This document shows, one piece after another, positions 39,791-49,672 of a DNA stretch of 64,000 bases. Source of the DNA: Paracoccus tegillarcae (GTDB taxonomy: Bacteria > Pseudomonadota > Alphaproteobacteria > Rhodobacterales > Rhodobacteraceae); contig NZ_CP025408.1 of NCBI RefSeq assembly GCF_002847305.1, positions 2,997,001 through 3,061,000 of the forward strand, written 5' to 3'. The notes below the pieces were generated by a model that did not search any database, was not told the origin of the DNA, and was given only the letters and a program-made list of their open reading frames with translations. The position numbers were made by a program, and so were the translations under genes. Each line of letters begins with the position of its first letter. Within the stretch, counting starts at the first letter, position 1.

Positions 39791-41074
39791 TCAGTAGTTC
39801 GACTGGACCTGCACGCAGCTATCGGTCTGCGTGTTCCACATGCCGCAGTCCTTGCCCGGCCAGTCCGAATCCAGCACCGCGCTGTCAGGCAGGAAATCTG
39901 TCCAGGCATCACCCGGCACCGGGTCGGTTTCGCTGACGATATCGAACTGCCCGTCATCGCGGATCTCTCCGATCAGCACGGGCTTGGTCAAGTGATGGTT
40001 CGGCAGAACCTCAGCGGTGGAGCCGGTCAGGTTTGGCACCTCGACGCCCACAATGGCGTCCAGCACGGCATCGGTATCGGTGCTGCCGGCCTTTTCGACG
40101 GCGGCGACCCATGCGTTGAAGCCGATTATCGTGGCTTCCATCGGATCGTTGGTCACGCGCGTGCTATCGCCGGTAAAGGCGTGCCATTCCTCGATGAAGG
40201 CGGCATTTTCGGGCGTGTCTGCGGTTTCAAAATAGTTCCAGGCGGCCAGATGGCCGACGAGGTTCGCGGTATCCAGCCCCGACAGTTCCTCTTCGCCAAC
40301 CGAGAAGGCCATGACTGGGATGTCGTCTGCCGAAACGCCGGCTGCTGCCAATTCCTTGTAAAAGCCGATATTGGCGTCGCCATTGATGGTCGACACCACG
40401 CCCACCTGCTTTCCGTCATTGGACAGCGCCACCACGTCGGCAACGATCCTGGACCAGTCGGAATGCCCAAATGGGGTGTAGTTGACGAAGATATCGTCGG
40501 GTGCGATGCCCTGATCCTTGAGATAGCTTTCCAGAATGGTGTTCGTGGTGCGCGGGTAAACGTAGTCCGTGCCCAGCAGCGCCCATTTCTCGACGCCCAG
40601 CTCATTGGTCATGTATTCGACGGCGGGGATCGCCTGCTGGTTCGGCGCGGCGCCGGTGTAGATCACATTCTTTGACGACTCCTCGCCCTCATATTGCACC
40701 GGATAGAACAGCAACCCGTTCAGTTCCTCGATCACCGGCAGCACCGATTTGCGGCTGACGCTGGTCCAGCAGCCAAAGATGGCATCGACCCCCTCGACCG
40801 AGATCAGCTCTCGCGCTTTTTCGGCAAATAGCGGCCAGTCCGAGGCCGGATCGACGACGACTGCCTCGATCTGCTTGCCCAGAATACCGCCTTTGGCGTT
40901 TTGCTGATCAACCAGCATCAGGACGGTGTCTTTCAGCGTGGTTTCCGAGATCGCCATCGTGCCGGACAGCGAATGCAGCACGCCGATCTTGATCGTGTCA
41001 TCCTGCGCCCATGCGGCACCGGCAAAGGCAAGGCAGGTGCTGCTGGCCAGCAGGCCCTTCATCAGTCGCGTCAT
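39791..41074 (-). CDS. urtA: Urea ABC transporter substrate-binding protein UrtA
   Basis: A 427-residue periplasmic binding protein. The signal peptide LLASSTCLAFAGAAWAQD is followed by IKIGVLHSLSGTMAISETTL, the start of the bilobed fold. GCWTSVSRKSVLPVIEELNG and YPVQYEGEESSKNVIYTGA are characteristic of UrtA rather than amino-acid binders. It is the first gene of urtABCDE, with 265 bases before it and ureG upstream on the same strand, so urea uptake has its own promoter space. Confidence 0.96.
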   Translation of the reverse strand: MTRLMKGLLASSTCLAFAGAAWAQDDTIKIGVLHSLSGTMAISETTLKDTVLMLVDQQNAKGGILGKQIEAVVVDPASDWPLFAEKARELISVEGVDAIFGCWTSVSRKSVLPVIEELNGLLFYPVQYEGEESSKNVIYTGAAPNQQAIPAVEYMTNELGVEKWALLGTDYVYPRTTNTILESYLKDQGIAPDDIFVNYTPFGHSDWSRIVADVVALSNDGKQVGVVSTINGDANIGFYKELAAAGVSADDIPVMAFSVGEEELSGLDTANLVGHLAAWNYFETADTPENAAFIEEWHAFTGDSTRVTNDPMEATIIGFNAWVAAVEKAGSTDTDAVLDAIVGVEVPNLTGSTAEVLPNHHLTKPVLIGEIRDDGQFDIVSETDPVPGDAWTDFLPDSAVLDSDWPGKDCGMWNTQTDSCVQVQSNY

Positions 41075-41339
41075 TCTTCATCCCCAGATTTTTGCCAGCA
41101 GTCAGCCCACCGCTTTTCCCCATCGGGACGCGGTGATAGTCTGTCGCGGCAACCATGTTGCATCCGTGCGGCGGTGTCGTTTTCCAAGGCGTCTGCCGCC
41201 GCACACTTCTGGTCGGTTTTCGACCTTTCGCAGGTGCAGAAAACCGGGGGCGGGTGGCCAAGGCAACGCTGACGCCCAATTTTTCATCGGCCCTGCAAAA
41301 ACTGATCGTTTTCGCGTCAGTTGGGCTGGCTGGTGGTCA

Positions 41340-41975
41340 CTAAGCGGGCAGCGCGTTTCGCAACTGCGCCTTCAAGCCGCCATCACGGATCAGGAAATCG
41401 GCAATCTGCTGAACGCCATCGCCGTTGCGTAGCGCGGCCATGATCACGGGGCGCGACCCGCGCGACGCACGCGCGTCATGTTCCAGCAGGCCGACATCCA
41501 CACCGACATGGGGCGCAAGGTCGGTCTTGTTCACAACCAGCAGATCCGAACGTGCCAGCCCTGGCCCCTTCTTGCGCGGGATGTCCTGCCCGGCGGCGGT
41601 GTCGATCACATAGATCGTCAGATCGGCCAGTTCCGGGCTGAAGGTCGCGGCCAGATTATCCCCACCCGATTCGATCAGGATCAGATCGAGATCTGGAAAT
41701 TCGGCGTTGAGATCAGCGATGGCAGCCAGATTGATCGACGCATCCTCGCGGATGGCGGTGTGCGGGCAACCGCCCGTCTCGACGCCGCGAATACGCCGCA
41801 TCGGCAACACCTGAGCACGCATCAGTGCCTCGGCATCCTCGCGGGTATAGATGTCATTCGTCACCACAGCCATCGACAGGCGAGGGGCCAGCAGTCGGGC
41901 CAGTTGTTCGGTCAGGGTCGTCTTGCCCGCGCCGACGGGACCGCCGATGCCGACGCGAAGGGGGCCGTTGCTCAT
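41340..41975 (-). CDS. ureG: Urease accessory GTPase UreG
   Basis: A 211-residue SIMIBI GTPase that drives nickel insertion into urease. The P-loop is [17 protein letters not shown] near residue 9. [14 protein letters not shown], the metal-binding Cys-Pro-His triad in [37 protein letters not shown] and [12 protein letters not shown] follow in family order. Start overlaps the ureF stop by four bases. Confidence 0.97.
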   Translation of the reverse strand: MSNGPLRVGIGGPVGAGKTTLTEQLARLLAPRLSMAVVTNDIYTREDAEALMRAQVLPMRRIRGVETGGCPHTAIREDASINLAAIADLNAEFPDLDLILIESGGDNLAATFSPELADLTIYVIDTAAGQDIPRKKGPGLARSDLLVVNKTDLAPHVGVDVGLLEHDARASRGSRPVIMAALRNGDGVQQIADFLIRDGGLKAQLRNALPA

Positions 41976-42637
41976 GTTCTGAAGATCCTCGTTTCCATCG
42001 TTTCATGTCGTGCCGATGCGATCTCGGCCCCGATAGCGCAGCCGCCCAGATCAGCTTCGCAGGCATCTGCCGCGCGGGCAGCAAGCCGCAGGATCGTGGG
42101 GGTCAGATCGGACAGAATGCCTTGCCCCTCGCTTTGACCAAGAGGCAGATAACGCACCGCAGCCTGCACCAGGGCCAGGATCTGAGCCTGCAGATACAGC
42201 GCGATCACCTCTGCTCGCGACACGGCCAACCCGGAACAGGCACGCCCGACCGCGACGGGCAGCGGCGCGGGTGTCGCATCGCCGCCAACCAGCAGCGCGG
42301 CGGTGCGGGAAAAGGCGGCACCTTGTTCGGTGGTTTCGGCCAATCGTTCCGAAGTCAGGCACATGGAAGCGCTCAGATCGGCCAGTGCCGCATGATCCGC
42401 ATCCGGACGCAAGGCCAAGGAAAGGATCACGGCATCCGACCAGCCGGTGCCGTATTCCAGAATGTCGCCCAGCCAGTCGGCCAGCGACGCGCCATCGGTT
42501 ACCGCGCCAACATCCATCGCCCATTCCAGCCCCTGTGCATAAGCGAAAGCACCGGTCGGAAATGCCGGAGACAAGAGCTGTACCGCCAAAAGCCGGCCCG
42601 TTTCAGTGGCTGTGTCCAAAGGTCCGACCATGTCCAT
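41972..42637 (-). CDS. ureF: Urease accessory protein UreF
   Basis: A 221-residue all-helical chaperone that links UreG to the urease-UreD complex. [20 protein letters not shown] near residue 22 is the family start, and [20 protein letters not shown] near 165 the C-terminal signature. Two ATG codons (42637 and 42631) are possible; with the first one the gene overlaps the end of ureE by 35 bases. Confidence 0.95.
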   Translation of the reverse strand: MDMVGPLDTATETGRLLAVQLLSPAFPTGAFAYAQGLEWAMDVGAVTDGASLADWLGDILEYGTGWSDAVILSLALRPDADHAALADLSASMCLTSERLAETTEQGAAFSRTAALLVGGDATPAPLPVAVGRACSGLAVSRAEVIALYLQAQILALVQAAVRYLPLGQSEGQGILSDLTPTILRLAARAADACEADLGGCAIGAEIASARHETMETRIFRT

Positions 42638-43076
42638 AGGCGCCGCCTTCGGGGTGAAAGGGCGCGAAACTTCGGGTGATGCCAGCGCCCATCTGTTTCA
42701 GCATTGCCTCCAGCACCGGATCTGCGCGGATCACCAGATGATCGCCCGCCATCTCGCAGGGGCAGTGTCGGTTGCCGATATGCCAGGCGAGGCGCGGCAG
42801 ATCGCCCCTGATCAACAGAACCTGCTCGCGCGCCTCGACCACCTCGACGGCGCGCCCATCAGCCAATGCAAAGGCCGCCCCTGCAGGCAGGCTGACCGCC
42901 TGGGGCAGATCGACCAGAAAGCCATCACCCGCATCCGTCACCAGGCGTTTGCGGCGCAGGCAGCGCGCGTCGTAATCCAGTACGACCCGCCCGGCAAGTT
43001 CGCGGCCATGGCCGGCCTCAAGCACGGCGCCCGCCGTCCCGAGATCTGCCTGTTTCTTCTTCACACAAATATCCAT
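42603..43076 (-). CDS. ureE: Urease accessory nickel chaperone UreE
   Basis: A 157-residue metallochaperone. RVVLDYDARCLRRKRLVTDA lies near residue 32, the nickel-binding domain has RLAWHIGNRHCPCEM near 95, and a His-bearing tail [12 protein letters not shown] ends the protein. The first nine residues, MDICVKKKQ, are unusual: they are encoded by a sequence nearly identical to an intergenic element before ilvH. The true start could be GTG four codons later or further in, at the conserved part. Confidence 0.92.
   Translation of the reverse strand: MDICVKKKQADLGTAGAVLEAGHGRELAGRVVLDYDARCLRRKRLVTDAGDGFLVDLPQAVSLPAGAAFALADGRAVEVVEAREQVLLIRGDLPRLAWHIGNRHCPCEMAGDHLVIRADPVLEAMLKQMGAGITRSFAPFHPEGGAYGHGRTFGHSH
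43052..43076 (-). repeat. ATATTTG element at the ureE start
   Basis: On the minus strand GATATTTGTGTGAAGAAG starts at 43073 and is followed by AAAC. It differs at two positions from the element before ilvH (26455-26438). Here it has no hairpin before it and lies inside the first codons of ureE, seven bases after ureC. Confidence 0.5.
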
Positions 43077-43083
43077 GCCGACC

Positions 43084-44787
43084 TCAAAACAGGAAATAAC
43101 GTTGGGCCAGCGGCAATTCGGTTGCCGGCTCGCAGGTCAGCATTTGACCATCGGCGCGCACTTCGTAGGTTTCGGGATCGACCTCGATCACCGGGGTCGC
43201 GTCATTCAGCCGCATGTCGGATTTGCCGATGCCGCGCGTGTCCTTGACCGCGACAGCAGCCTTGCCCAGCCCGTCCGTGCACCCCGCCGCCAGACCTGCC
43301 GCGCTGACGAAATGCACTGCCGCAGACCCGAGCGCTCGGCCAAGCGCGCCGAACATGGGCCGCGAATACATCGGTTGCGGCGTCGGGATAGAGGCGTTGG
43401 GGTCGCCCATCTGCGCCATCACGATCTGTCCGCCGATCAGCGACAGTTCCGGTTTTGCGCCGAAGAATGCCGGGTTCCACATCACCAGATCGGCGCGTTT
43501 GCCAACCTCGATGCTGCCGACATGGCCCGAAATTCCATGCGCGACCGCCGGATTGATGGTGTATTTGGCCACATAGCGCCGGGCGCGCAGGTTGTCGTTT
43601 GCGCCGGTCTCACCCGCCAGCCTGCCGCGCTGCAGCTTCATCTTATGTGCGGTCTGCCATGTCCGGATGATGACCTCGCCCACACGACCCATCGCCTGAC
43701 TATCCGACGAAATGATGCTGAACGCACCCAGATCGTGCAGGATATCCTCGGCCGCGATCGTCTCGCGCCGGATGCGGCTTTCGGCGAAGGCCACGTCCTC
43801 GGGGATGGCCTGGTCCAGATGATGGCAGACCATCAGCATATCCAGATGCTCTTCAATGGTGTTCCGGGTATAGGGCCGCGTCGGGTTGGTAGAGGACGGA
43901 ATCACGTTCTGCGATCCGACCACGCGCATGATATCGGGCGCATGTCCGCCGCCCGCGCCTTCGGTGTGATAAGCGTGGATGGTGCGCCCGCCGATCGCGG
44001 CCAGCGTATTCTCGACAAAGCCAGATTCGTTCAGCGTGTCGGTATGGATCATCACCTGCACGTCCATATCCTCGGCCACGGTAAGGCAGCAATCGATGGC
44101 GCCGGGCGTGGTGCCCCAGTCCTCGTGCAGTTTCAGCGCGCAGACCCCGGCGCGGACCTGTTCGATCAGCGCCTCGGGGCGGCTGGCATTTCCCTTGCCC
44201 GCCAGTCCGATATTCATCGGCAAGGTATCGACGGCTTCCAGCATCCGCCGGATGTGCCACGGTCCCGGCGTGCAGGTCGTGGCCAGCGTCCCATGCGCCG
44301 GGCCGGTGCCGCCGCCGATCATGGTGGTGACGCCGGAATGCAGCGCGTCGTCGACCTGTTGGGGGCAGATGAAGTGGATATGACAGTCGATCCCGCCCGC
44401 CGTCAAAATGCGGCCCTCGGCTGCGATGATCTCGGTTCCGGGGCCAATGATGATATCGACGCCCGGCTGCGTATCGGGATTGCCGGCCTTGCCGATGGCG
44501 GCGATGCGCCCGCCGCGCAGGCCCAGATCGGCCTTGTAGATGCCCGACCAGTCAAGGATCAGCGCATTGGTCAGCGCCGTATCCATCGCCCCGCCCTCGC
44601 GGGTGATCTGCGATTGCCCCATGCCGTCGCGGATGACCTTGCCGCCGCCGAACTTGACCTCTTCGCCATAGGTGGTCAGGTCGCGTTCCACCTCGATCAC
44701 CAGATCGGTATCGCCAAGCCGAACCCGGTCGCCCGTGGTGGGGCCGAACATGTCGGCATAGGCCGCGCGCGAGATTTCAACCGCCAT
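43084..44787 (-). CDS. ureC: Urease alpha subunit (catalytic)
   Basis: A 567-residue nickel hydrolase that splits urea to ammonia and carbamate. [15 protein letters not shown] near residue 130 gives two His nickel ligands, [14 protein letters not shown] near 215 the carbamylated bridging Lys, [12 protein letters not shown] and [14 protein letters not shown] the next His ligands, and MLMVCHHLD near 315 the mobile-flap Cys and His. [11 protein letters not shown] is the conserved loop. All active-site residues are intact. It is separated from ureB by no bases. Confidence 0.98.
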   Translation of the reverse strand: MAVEISRAAYADMFGPTTGDRVRLGDTDLVIEVERDLTTYGEEVKFGGGKVIRDGMGQSQITREGGAMDTALTNALILDWSGIYKADLGLRGGRIAAIGKAGNPDTQPGVDIIIGPGTEIIAAEGRILTAGGIDCHIHFICPQQVDDALHSGVTTMIGGGTGPAHGTLATTCTPGPWHIRRMLEAVDTLPMNIGLAGKGNASRPEALIEQVRAGVCALKLHEDWGTTPGAIDCCLTVAEDMDVQVMIHTDTLNESGFVENTLAAIGGRTIHAYHTEGAGGGHAPDIMRVVGSQNVIPSSTNPTRPYTRNTIEEHLDMLMVCHHLDQAIPEDVAFAESRIRRETIAAEDILHDLGAFSIISSDSQAMGRVGEVIIRTWQTAHKMKLQRGRLAGETGANDNLRARRYVAKYTINPAVAHGISGHVGSIEVGKRADLVMWNPAFFGAKPELSLIGGQIVMAQMGDPNASIPTPQPMYSRPMFGALGRALGSAAVHFVSAAGLAAGCTDGLGKAAVAVKDTRGIGKSDMRLNDATPVIEVDPETYEVRADGQMLTCEPATELPLAQRYFLF

Positions 44788-45093
44788 TCAAAGCGCCCCC
44801 ATGACCTGTTGATTGAACCCCCAGACCTGCCGTGCGCCGGCATAGGTGATCAGGCGCACGTCGCGGCGCTGGCCCGGCTCGAAACGGGCGGCGGTGCCTG
44901 CGGCGATGTCCAGCCGCATGCCACGCGCTATGGCCCGGTCGAAATCAAGGGCGGCATTGGCCTCGGCAAAGTGATAATGGCTGCCGACCTGAACCGGGCG
45001 GTCGCCGGTATTGGCGACCATCAACGTGACCGCCCTGCGGCCTGCATTCAGCGTGATGCTGCCGGCGGCGGGGATGATCTCACCGGGGATCAT
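44788..45093 (-). CDS. ureB: Urease beta subunit
   Basis: A 101-residue structural subunit. [19 protein letters not shown] is the family start and [20 protein letters not shown] the conserved core, followed by [16 protein letters not shown]. It sits directly before ureC, with its last base adjoining the ureC ATG. An upstream in-frame extension through the hupE end has no ribosome site and is rejected. Confidence 0.96.
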   Translation of the reverse strand: MIPGEIIPAAGSITLNAGRRAVTLMVANTGDRPVQVGSHYHFAEANAALDFDRAIARGMRLDIAAGTAARFEPGQRRDVRLITYAGARQVWGFNQQVMGAL

Positions 45094-45097
45094 CGGA

Positions 45098-45655
45098 TCA
45101 GCCCGCCACTGCGATGGCCACACCGGACAGGGCAGCGATAAGGCCCGTTCCGCGCAGCAGCAGCGCAGGTAGGCCGCGCCCTGCGGCAAGGCCCGCGCCA
45201 TGCAGCAGCGCGGTCGCGACCGCAAAGCCCATCGCATAGACAGCCATCCCCGCTGCGGGCCCCTCGGCCCCATGCGCCCATCCATGCGCCGCACCGAAAA
45301 TCGCGGCCATGCCGATCAGAGCCGTCAATGGCGGGCGCAACGCCAGGGCAGCCGCCGCGCCGATGACGATGACAGAGGCAAGGATTACAGGCTCGACCGC
45401 AGGAAATGGCATTCCCGCAAAGCCCGACACACCGCCCAGCAGCATGGCTGTCACAAAGCTGAGCGGCAGCGCCCAGATTGCGCGACCTCCGATCTGCGCG
45501 GCCAGCAGGCCAAGGGCGATCATGGCCAGCATATGATCCGCGCCGCTGAACGGATGGGCAAACCCGCCCGGAAAGCTGCCCGCATCATGGCCCGGATGGG
45601 CCAGCGCGGCGGTCGGCAGCGCCACAGCGGTGGCGATGGCAAGGATGCGTTTCAC
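45098..45655 (-). CDS. ureJ: HupE/UreJ family nickel-transport protein
   Basis: A 185-residue membrane protein likely moving nickel for urease. A signal peptide [19 protein letters not shown] leads to [20 protein letters not shown], and the [19 protein letters not shown] motif near residue 35 is the metal-handling helix start. Five further helices follow, with [18 protein letters not shown] near 118. It separates ureA and ureB, a layout seen in relatives. Confidence 0.92.
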   Translation of the reverse strand: MKRILAIATAVALPTAALAHPGHDAGSFPGGFAHPFSGADHMLAMIALGLLAAQIGGRAIWALPLSFVTAMLLGGVSGFAGMPFPAVEPVILASVIVIGAAAALALRPPLTALIGMAAIFGAAHGWAHGAEGPAAGMAVYAMGFAVATALLHGAGLAAGRGLPALLLRGTGLIAALSGVAIAVAG

Positions 45656-45664
45656 GGCGTTCTC

Positions 45665-45967
45665 CTATCGAATGGGATGGTGGACGGTAACCAGTTTGGT
45701 GCCGTCGGGAAAGGTGGCCTCGACCTGGACGGTCTCGATCATCGAGGGGATGCCAGCCATGCACTGATCGGCCGCGATAACCTCTGCGCCCGCAGCCATC
45801 AGATCGGCCACGCTGCGACCCTCGCGCGCGCCCTCGACCACGAAATCGGAAATCAGGGCGATGGCCTCGGGGTGGTTCAGTTTGACACCGCGCGCCAGCC
45901 GACCGCGCGCCACCATGGCAGCAAGCGAGACCAGCAGTTTGTCCTTTTCGCGTGGTGTGAGGTTCAT
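45665..45967 (-). CDS. ureA: Urease gamma subunit
   Basis: A 100-residue structural subunit. [20 protein letters not shown] is the standard start. [20 protein letters not shown] near 32 and [20 protein letters not shown] at the C-terminus complete the family pattern. Length is normal. It follows ureD by three bases and precedes hupE/ureJ. Confidence 0.97.
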   Translation of the reverse strand: MNLTPREKDKLLVSLAAMVARGRLARGVKLNHPEAIALISDFVVEGAREGRSVADLMAAGAEVIAADQCMAGIPSMIETVQVEATFPDGTKLVTVHHPIR

Positions 45968-45970
45968 CGG

Positions 45971-46780
45971 TTACTCCTGGTTCTGCCAGACGCGGGGCAG
46001 GGCGCCGGGGCGCAGCTTCTCGATCAGGCGCAGCATCTGTCGTCGCAGGGGCCAGGCATCCGGTGCCATGCATCGCGCGATCAGCAGACCATCGCGGGCC
46101 GAAGCGGCCCCGTTTACGCCCGGTTCATCCAACACCTCGCGCAGTGGCGTCAGCGCATCTGAGGCGGCTTTGCAGACCAGAACCAGCACGGCGACAGCCC
46201 GCATTCCGCCCAGCAGGGCTTGGCCGTGGCCTCTCGCCAGCGCCGCATCATCCAGCCGGAACGGGTCCATCACAAGCAGCCGGCCATCGCGTCGGATCGT
46301 CCGACGATCCAGCAGCCGCAGACGCGTCACGGTTTCACCCATCGCGGCGCGACCCAGCACAATGATTTCAATGCCCAGATATTCGGAATCAGCCCTCAGA
46401 TTGACAGTCGTTTGACGCGTCAGCGCCGCACCATCGAACAGGATGGTTTCCTGCGGCAGCCAATCCAGCCTCGCGCCTTGCCCGATTTCCAGATCTACGC
46501 GGGCATCTGCGGGCGGGCCGTCAGCGCGATAGGCGCGTTCGGCGGTTTGGGTGGTGGCGGTGGCGCGCTGGCCGTCGCCCAGCCTGACCTGAAATCCCAG
46601 CCGATCCCCCGAGGTCAGCCCGCCCGAGGTGTTCAGAAACACGATCTCGGGGTGGGGTCCATGGCAGCGTGGCAGCATCGCCTTGGCCGAGCCTGACTGG
46701 TCCAGCTGCGTCAGCCGACCGCCATCAAAGGCGATCCGGGCCAGACCGATGCTGCGTTGATGAGGCATGGCGTCAAACAT
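45971..46780 (-). CDS. ureD: Urease accessory protein UreD
   Basis: A 269-residue scaffold that binds apo-urease and admits UreF/UreG. LPRCHGPHPEIVFLNTSGGL near residue 38 and TSGDRLGFQV follow in the family order, with TQTAERAYRADG near 80 and WLPQETILFDGA near 105. It is the first urease gene, and the AT-rich 600-base gap lies upstream. The start is uncertain between 46780 and the ATG four codons later. Confidence 0.94.
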   Translation of the reverse strand: MFDAMPHQRSIGLARIAFDGGRLTQLDQSGSAKAMLPRCHGPHPEIVFLNTSGGLTSGDRLGFQVRLGDGQRATATTQTAERAYRADGPPADARVDLEIGQGARLDWLPQETILFDGAALTRQTTVNLRADSEYLGIEIIVLGRAAMGETVTRLRLLDRRTIRRDGRLLVMDPFRLDDAALARGHGQALLGGMRAVAVLVLVCKAASDALTPLREVLDEPGVNGAASARDGLLIARCMAPDAWPLRRQMLRLIEKLRPGALPRVWQNQE

Positions 46781-47383
46781 GTCCCGTGAATTGGCACGGT
46801 GTCAGATCGAGGGATAGGATGCCCGGCGATTGCAGATGCGCGCATCAATCAGATTCTGGGCTGCAGCCTGAAATTTGGGCAGCGCGGTTACGATTCAGGC
46901 ATCTTGTGTCGCTTCGCCCTGCGCGCGGGCAGCATCGCCGCCAGCCAGCCTGCCTTGATCCGGAAAACGCGGTCAGGTCGCGACGCATATGCCGGGTTTC
47001 AAGAAGGGCTTGGAATTTTTTAGCGGACCATTTTCTATTAATTAACGGTGAGTGATATTGAAATGTCCGAAATATATAAAATGGTCGCGCCGGGAACGCC
47101 GATATATATCAAGCCCTGAAACGGTCAGCATTTTCAAGAATGGGGTTTGTTTGAGTTTCTGAGATCGACGGCAGCGCGATCGAACAGCGTTCTCCAAGGC
47201 GAGGCAGGCCGGTGGGCGATAGGCAGGGACAGCGGTTCTGACGAGCGTTAAGTTCGTCCATCGCCGCGGCTTGCGCATCTTTGCCTGCGCAAGTGACCGC
47301 ATTTCCGACTGCGCCGACCCGGCCAGGAGGCGTTGCGCGAAATGCCCCTTCCCGCGCGCGCCAAGCCCTTGTATAGCCCCGCT
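46781..47383. other. 600-base gap without a convincing gene
   Basis: The gap between ureD and lepA, divergent in orientation, so it must hold both promoters. The centre (about 47010-47125) is strongly AT-rich for this genome (TTTTCTATTAATTAACG, AAATATATAAAATGG). Short ORFs occur, for example 46799-47023, but none has a clear ribosome site or a recognisable domain. About 45 bases at 46939-46983 resemble the reverse complement of 47177-47222, about two thirds identical. The gap may be the scar of a lost insertion. Confidence 0.5.
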
Positions 47384-49180
47384 ATGACCGACCTTGATCT
47401 CATCCGAAATTTCTCGATCGTGGCCCATATCGACCACGGAAAATCCACGCTGGCCGACCGGCTGATCCAGCTGACGGGCACTGTCGCCGAGCGCGACATG
47501 AAAGCCCAGATGCTTGACAGCATGGATATCGAACGCGAACGCGGCATCACGATCAAGGCCAACACCGTTCGCATCTCCTATCCGGCCAAGGACGGGCAGA
47601 CCTATATCCTCAACCTGATCGACACGCCGGGCCATGTCGACTTTGCCTATGAGGTCAGCCGCTCGATGCGCGCGGTCGAAGGCAGCCTGCTGGTGGTCGA
47701 TGCCACGCAAGGCGTCGAGGCGCAGACGCTGGCGAACGTCTATCAGGCCATCGACGCCGATCACGAAATCGTCCCCGTCCTCAACAAGATCGACCTGCCC
47801 GCCGCCGAACCCGACCGCGTCAAGCAACAGATCGAGGATGTGATCGGCATCGATGCCTCTCAGGCGGTGCCGATCAGTGCAAAGACCGGACTGGGCATTC
47901 CCGATGTTCTTGAGGCCATCGTCACAAGGTTGCCTGCGCCCAAGGGCGACCGCGACGCGCCTCTCACCGCGATGCTGGTCGACAGCTGGTATGACGCCTA
48001 TCTGGGCGTTGTGGTCATGATCCGGGTGATGGACGGCACCATTCGCAGGGGCGATCAGGTCAAGATGATGCAGACCGGCGCGACCTACAAGCTGGACAAG
48101 CTGGCCGTGCTGACCCCCGCGATGAAAGACATCGCGGAGTTGGGGCCGGGCGAGATCGGCGTGTTCACCGCATCCATCAAACAGGTGCGCGACACCCGCG
48201 TCGGCGACACGATCACCCATGAGCGCAAGCCCGCACAGCGCGCCCTGCCGGGTTTCAAACCCGCGCAGCCGGTGGTGTTTTGCGGCCTCTTTCCCGTCGA
48301 TGCGAATGATTTCGAAACCCTGCGCGACGCCATCGAGAAACTGGCGCTGAACGATGCCAGCTTCAGCTATGAGATGGAAACATCCGCCGCACTTGGCTTT
48401 GGCTTTCGCTGCGGTTTCCTTGGGCTGCTGCACCTTGAGGTGATCCGCGACCGGCTGGAACGCGAATACGATCTGGACCTGATCACCACCGCGCCCTCGG
48501 TTGTGTTCAAGCTGCATATGCGCGACGGCGAGATCCGCGACCTGCACAATCCCGCCGACATGCCCGATCTGACGCTGGTCGACCACATCGAGGAACCGCG
48601 CATCAAGGCGACCATCATGGTGCCCGACGAATATCTGGGCGATGTGCTGAAGCTGTGTCAGGACCGCCGTGGCATCCAGCTGGACCTGACCTATGCCGGC
48701 AGCCGCGCGATGGTCGTCTATGACCTGCCGCTGGCCGAGGTGGTGTTCGACTTTTACGACCGGCTGAAATCGGTGACCAAGGGCTATGCCTCGTTCGATT
48801 ACCAGATCAGCGAATATCGCGAGGATTTCCTGGTCAAGATGTCGATCCTTGTGAACGACGAACCCGTCGACGCGCTGGCGCTGATGGTTCACCGCGACCG
48901 CGCCGAGGCGCGCGGCCGCGTCATGGTCGAAAAGCTGAAAGAACTGATCCCGCGCCACATGTTCAAGATCCCGATCCAGGCGGCAATCGGTTCCCGCGTG
49001 ATCGCGCGCGAAACCCTGTCAGCGATGCGCAAGGATGTGACCGCCAAATGTTATGGCGGTGATGCCACGCGCAAGAAAAAGCTGTTGGAAAAGCAGAAAG
49101 CGGGCAAGAAGAAGATGCGCCAGTTCGGGAAAGTAGAGATCCCGCAGACGGCGTTCATTCAGGCATTGAAGATGGAGTGA
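47384..49180 (+). CDS. lepA: Elongation factor 4 (LepA)
   Basis: A 598-residue translational GTPase that acts on the ribosome. G1 is [15 protein letters not shown] near residue 13, switch [12 protein letters not shown]3 [16 protein letters not shown] and G4 [10 protein letters not shown]. The C-terminal domain carries [20 protein letters not shown] and [19 protein letters not shown], diagnostic of LepA. ATG at 47384 fits relatives but has no ribosome site; AGGAGG at 47325-47330 stands 11 bases before an earlier ATG (47342), which would add 14 residues. Confidence 0.95.
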   Translation: MTDLDLIRNFSIVAHIDHGKSTLADRLIQLTGTVAERDMKAQMLDSMDIERERGITIKANTVRISYPAKDGQTYILNLIDTPGHVDFAYEVSRSMRAVEGSLLVVDATQGVEAQTLANVYQAIDADHEIVPVLNKIDLPAAEPDRVKQQIEDVIGIDASQAVPISAKTGLGIPDVLEAIVTRLPAPKGDRDAPLTAMLVDSWYDAYLGVVVMIRVMDGTIRRGDQVKMMQTGATYKLDKLAVLTPAMKDIAELGPGEIGVFTASIKQVRDTRVGDTITHERKPAQRALPGFKPAQPVVFCGLFPVDANDFETLRDAIEKLALNDASFSYEMETSAALGFGFRCGFLGLLHLEVIRDRLEREYDLDLITTAPSVVFKLHMRDGEIRDLHNPADMPDLTLVDHIEEPRIKATIMVPDEYLGDVLKLCQDRRGIQLDLTYAGSRAMVVYDLPLAEVVFDFYDRLKSVTKGYASFDYQISEYREDFLVKMSILVNDEPVDALALMVHRDRAEARGRVMVEKLKELIPRHMFKIPIQAAIGSRVIARETLSAMRKDVTAKCYGGDATRKKKLLEKQKAGKKKMRQFGKVEIPQTAFIQALKME

Positions 49181-49185
49181 TCGGA

Positions 49186-49220
49186 CCGCCGGAGCAAGCC
49201 GTGTGAAAACGGCCCGGCGG
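49186..49220 (+). terminator. Hairpin after lepA
   Basis: CCGCCGG (49186-49192) pairs with CCGGCGG (49214-49220), and inside it GCCGT pairs with ACGGC. It begins five bases after the lepA stop and is followed by ACCGTTTCC, a poor U-tract. Confidence 0.45.
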
Positions 49221-49316
49221 ACCGTTTCCGAGGCTAAGATGGTTCTTGTCCACAGCCCATCCCGCCACGCCCAAGCGCGACGTGTGAACGGTCAGCGACA
49301 ATCCGCATGCAGACGC

Positions 49317-49493
49317 TCAGTTCCTGCGCGAACCGGGGAACCAGACCTGCATCCAGCCGTCGATCCAGGCGCGTTGCCATTCCTGCATCAACTCGGTCTG
49401 GGCCTTGTTCATCTCGGCCATCATGACGCCACGGGTGGCATTGGTCATGCTGTTGGCGGCCGACAGCCATGCGCTCATCCAGGGGTTTTTCAT
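49317..49493 (-). CDS. Small Trp/Met-rich protein (58 aa)
   Basis: A 58-residue ORF with GGAGAGCATCTC before its ATG, so a strong start. It opens MKNPWMSAWLSAANSMTNAT, then has a helical segment MMAEMNKAQTELMQEW and ends with Trp at positions 39, 43, 47 and 51, spaced four apart. Six of 58 residues are Trp and eight Met. A helix would show one Trp-lined face, suited to lying on a membrane. No signal peptide. I do not recognise the family, though similar short proteins exist in relatives as far as I recall. Confidence 0.7.
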   Translation of the reverse strand: MKNPWMSAWLSAANSMTNATRGVMMAEMNKAQTELMQEWQRAWIDGWMQVWFPGSRRN

Positions 49494-49610
49494 GAGATGC
49501 TCTCCGCGTGATCAGCAGGGGGAATTTCCCCGGCATTGGCAGCATATCACAAGCTTGAGGGCAGAGGGTAGATGCTGATGACGGTTCCAAGCGGCTTGCG
49601 GCCGATGCGG

Positions 49611-49646
49611 CAAGAAAATGCCCTCTGCAAACCAATGCAGAGGGCA
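49611..49646 (-). terminator. Strong intrinsic terminator
   Basis: TGCCCTCTGCA (49619-49629) pairs perfectly over 11 bases with TGCAGAGGGCA (49636-49646). On the minus strand it is followed by TTTTCTT. It ends the transcript of the secreted DUF7282-like gene. Confidence 0.85.
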
Positions 49647-49672
49647 AAACCGGTCAAAAAAGCAATCGTGGT

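Noticed and set aside
43075..45141. Long plus-strand open frame antisense to the urease genes
   Set aside because: It mirrors ureC/ureB with low-complexity His/Asp-rich translation and no domain; ureC is certain.
46791..46812. Possible sigma-54 promoter TGGCACG
   Set aside because: The -12 element TTGC is missing at the right spacing, and it points away from ureD.
46799..47023. 74-codon ORF in the ureD-lepA gap
   Set aside because: No ribosome site, no domain and mixed composition; kept only as part of the gap description.
47060..47100. tRNA-like 3' end on the minus strand (ends CGCGACCA)
   Set aside because: No T-loop GGTTC sequence or cloverleaf could be drawn upstream.
47080..47117. Short ORF reading MVAPGTP, like the start of DisA-type cyclases
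   Set aside because: Only seven residues match and the frame stops eight residues later; the rest of the domain is absent.
47042..48958. Long minus-strand open frame antisense to lepA
   Set aside because: LepA has all GTPase motifs on the plus strand; the antisense frame shows no protein features.
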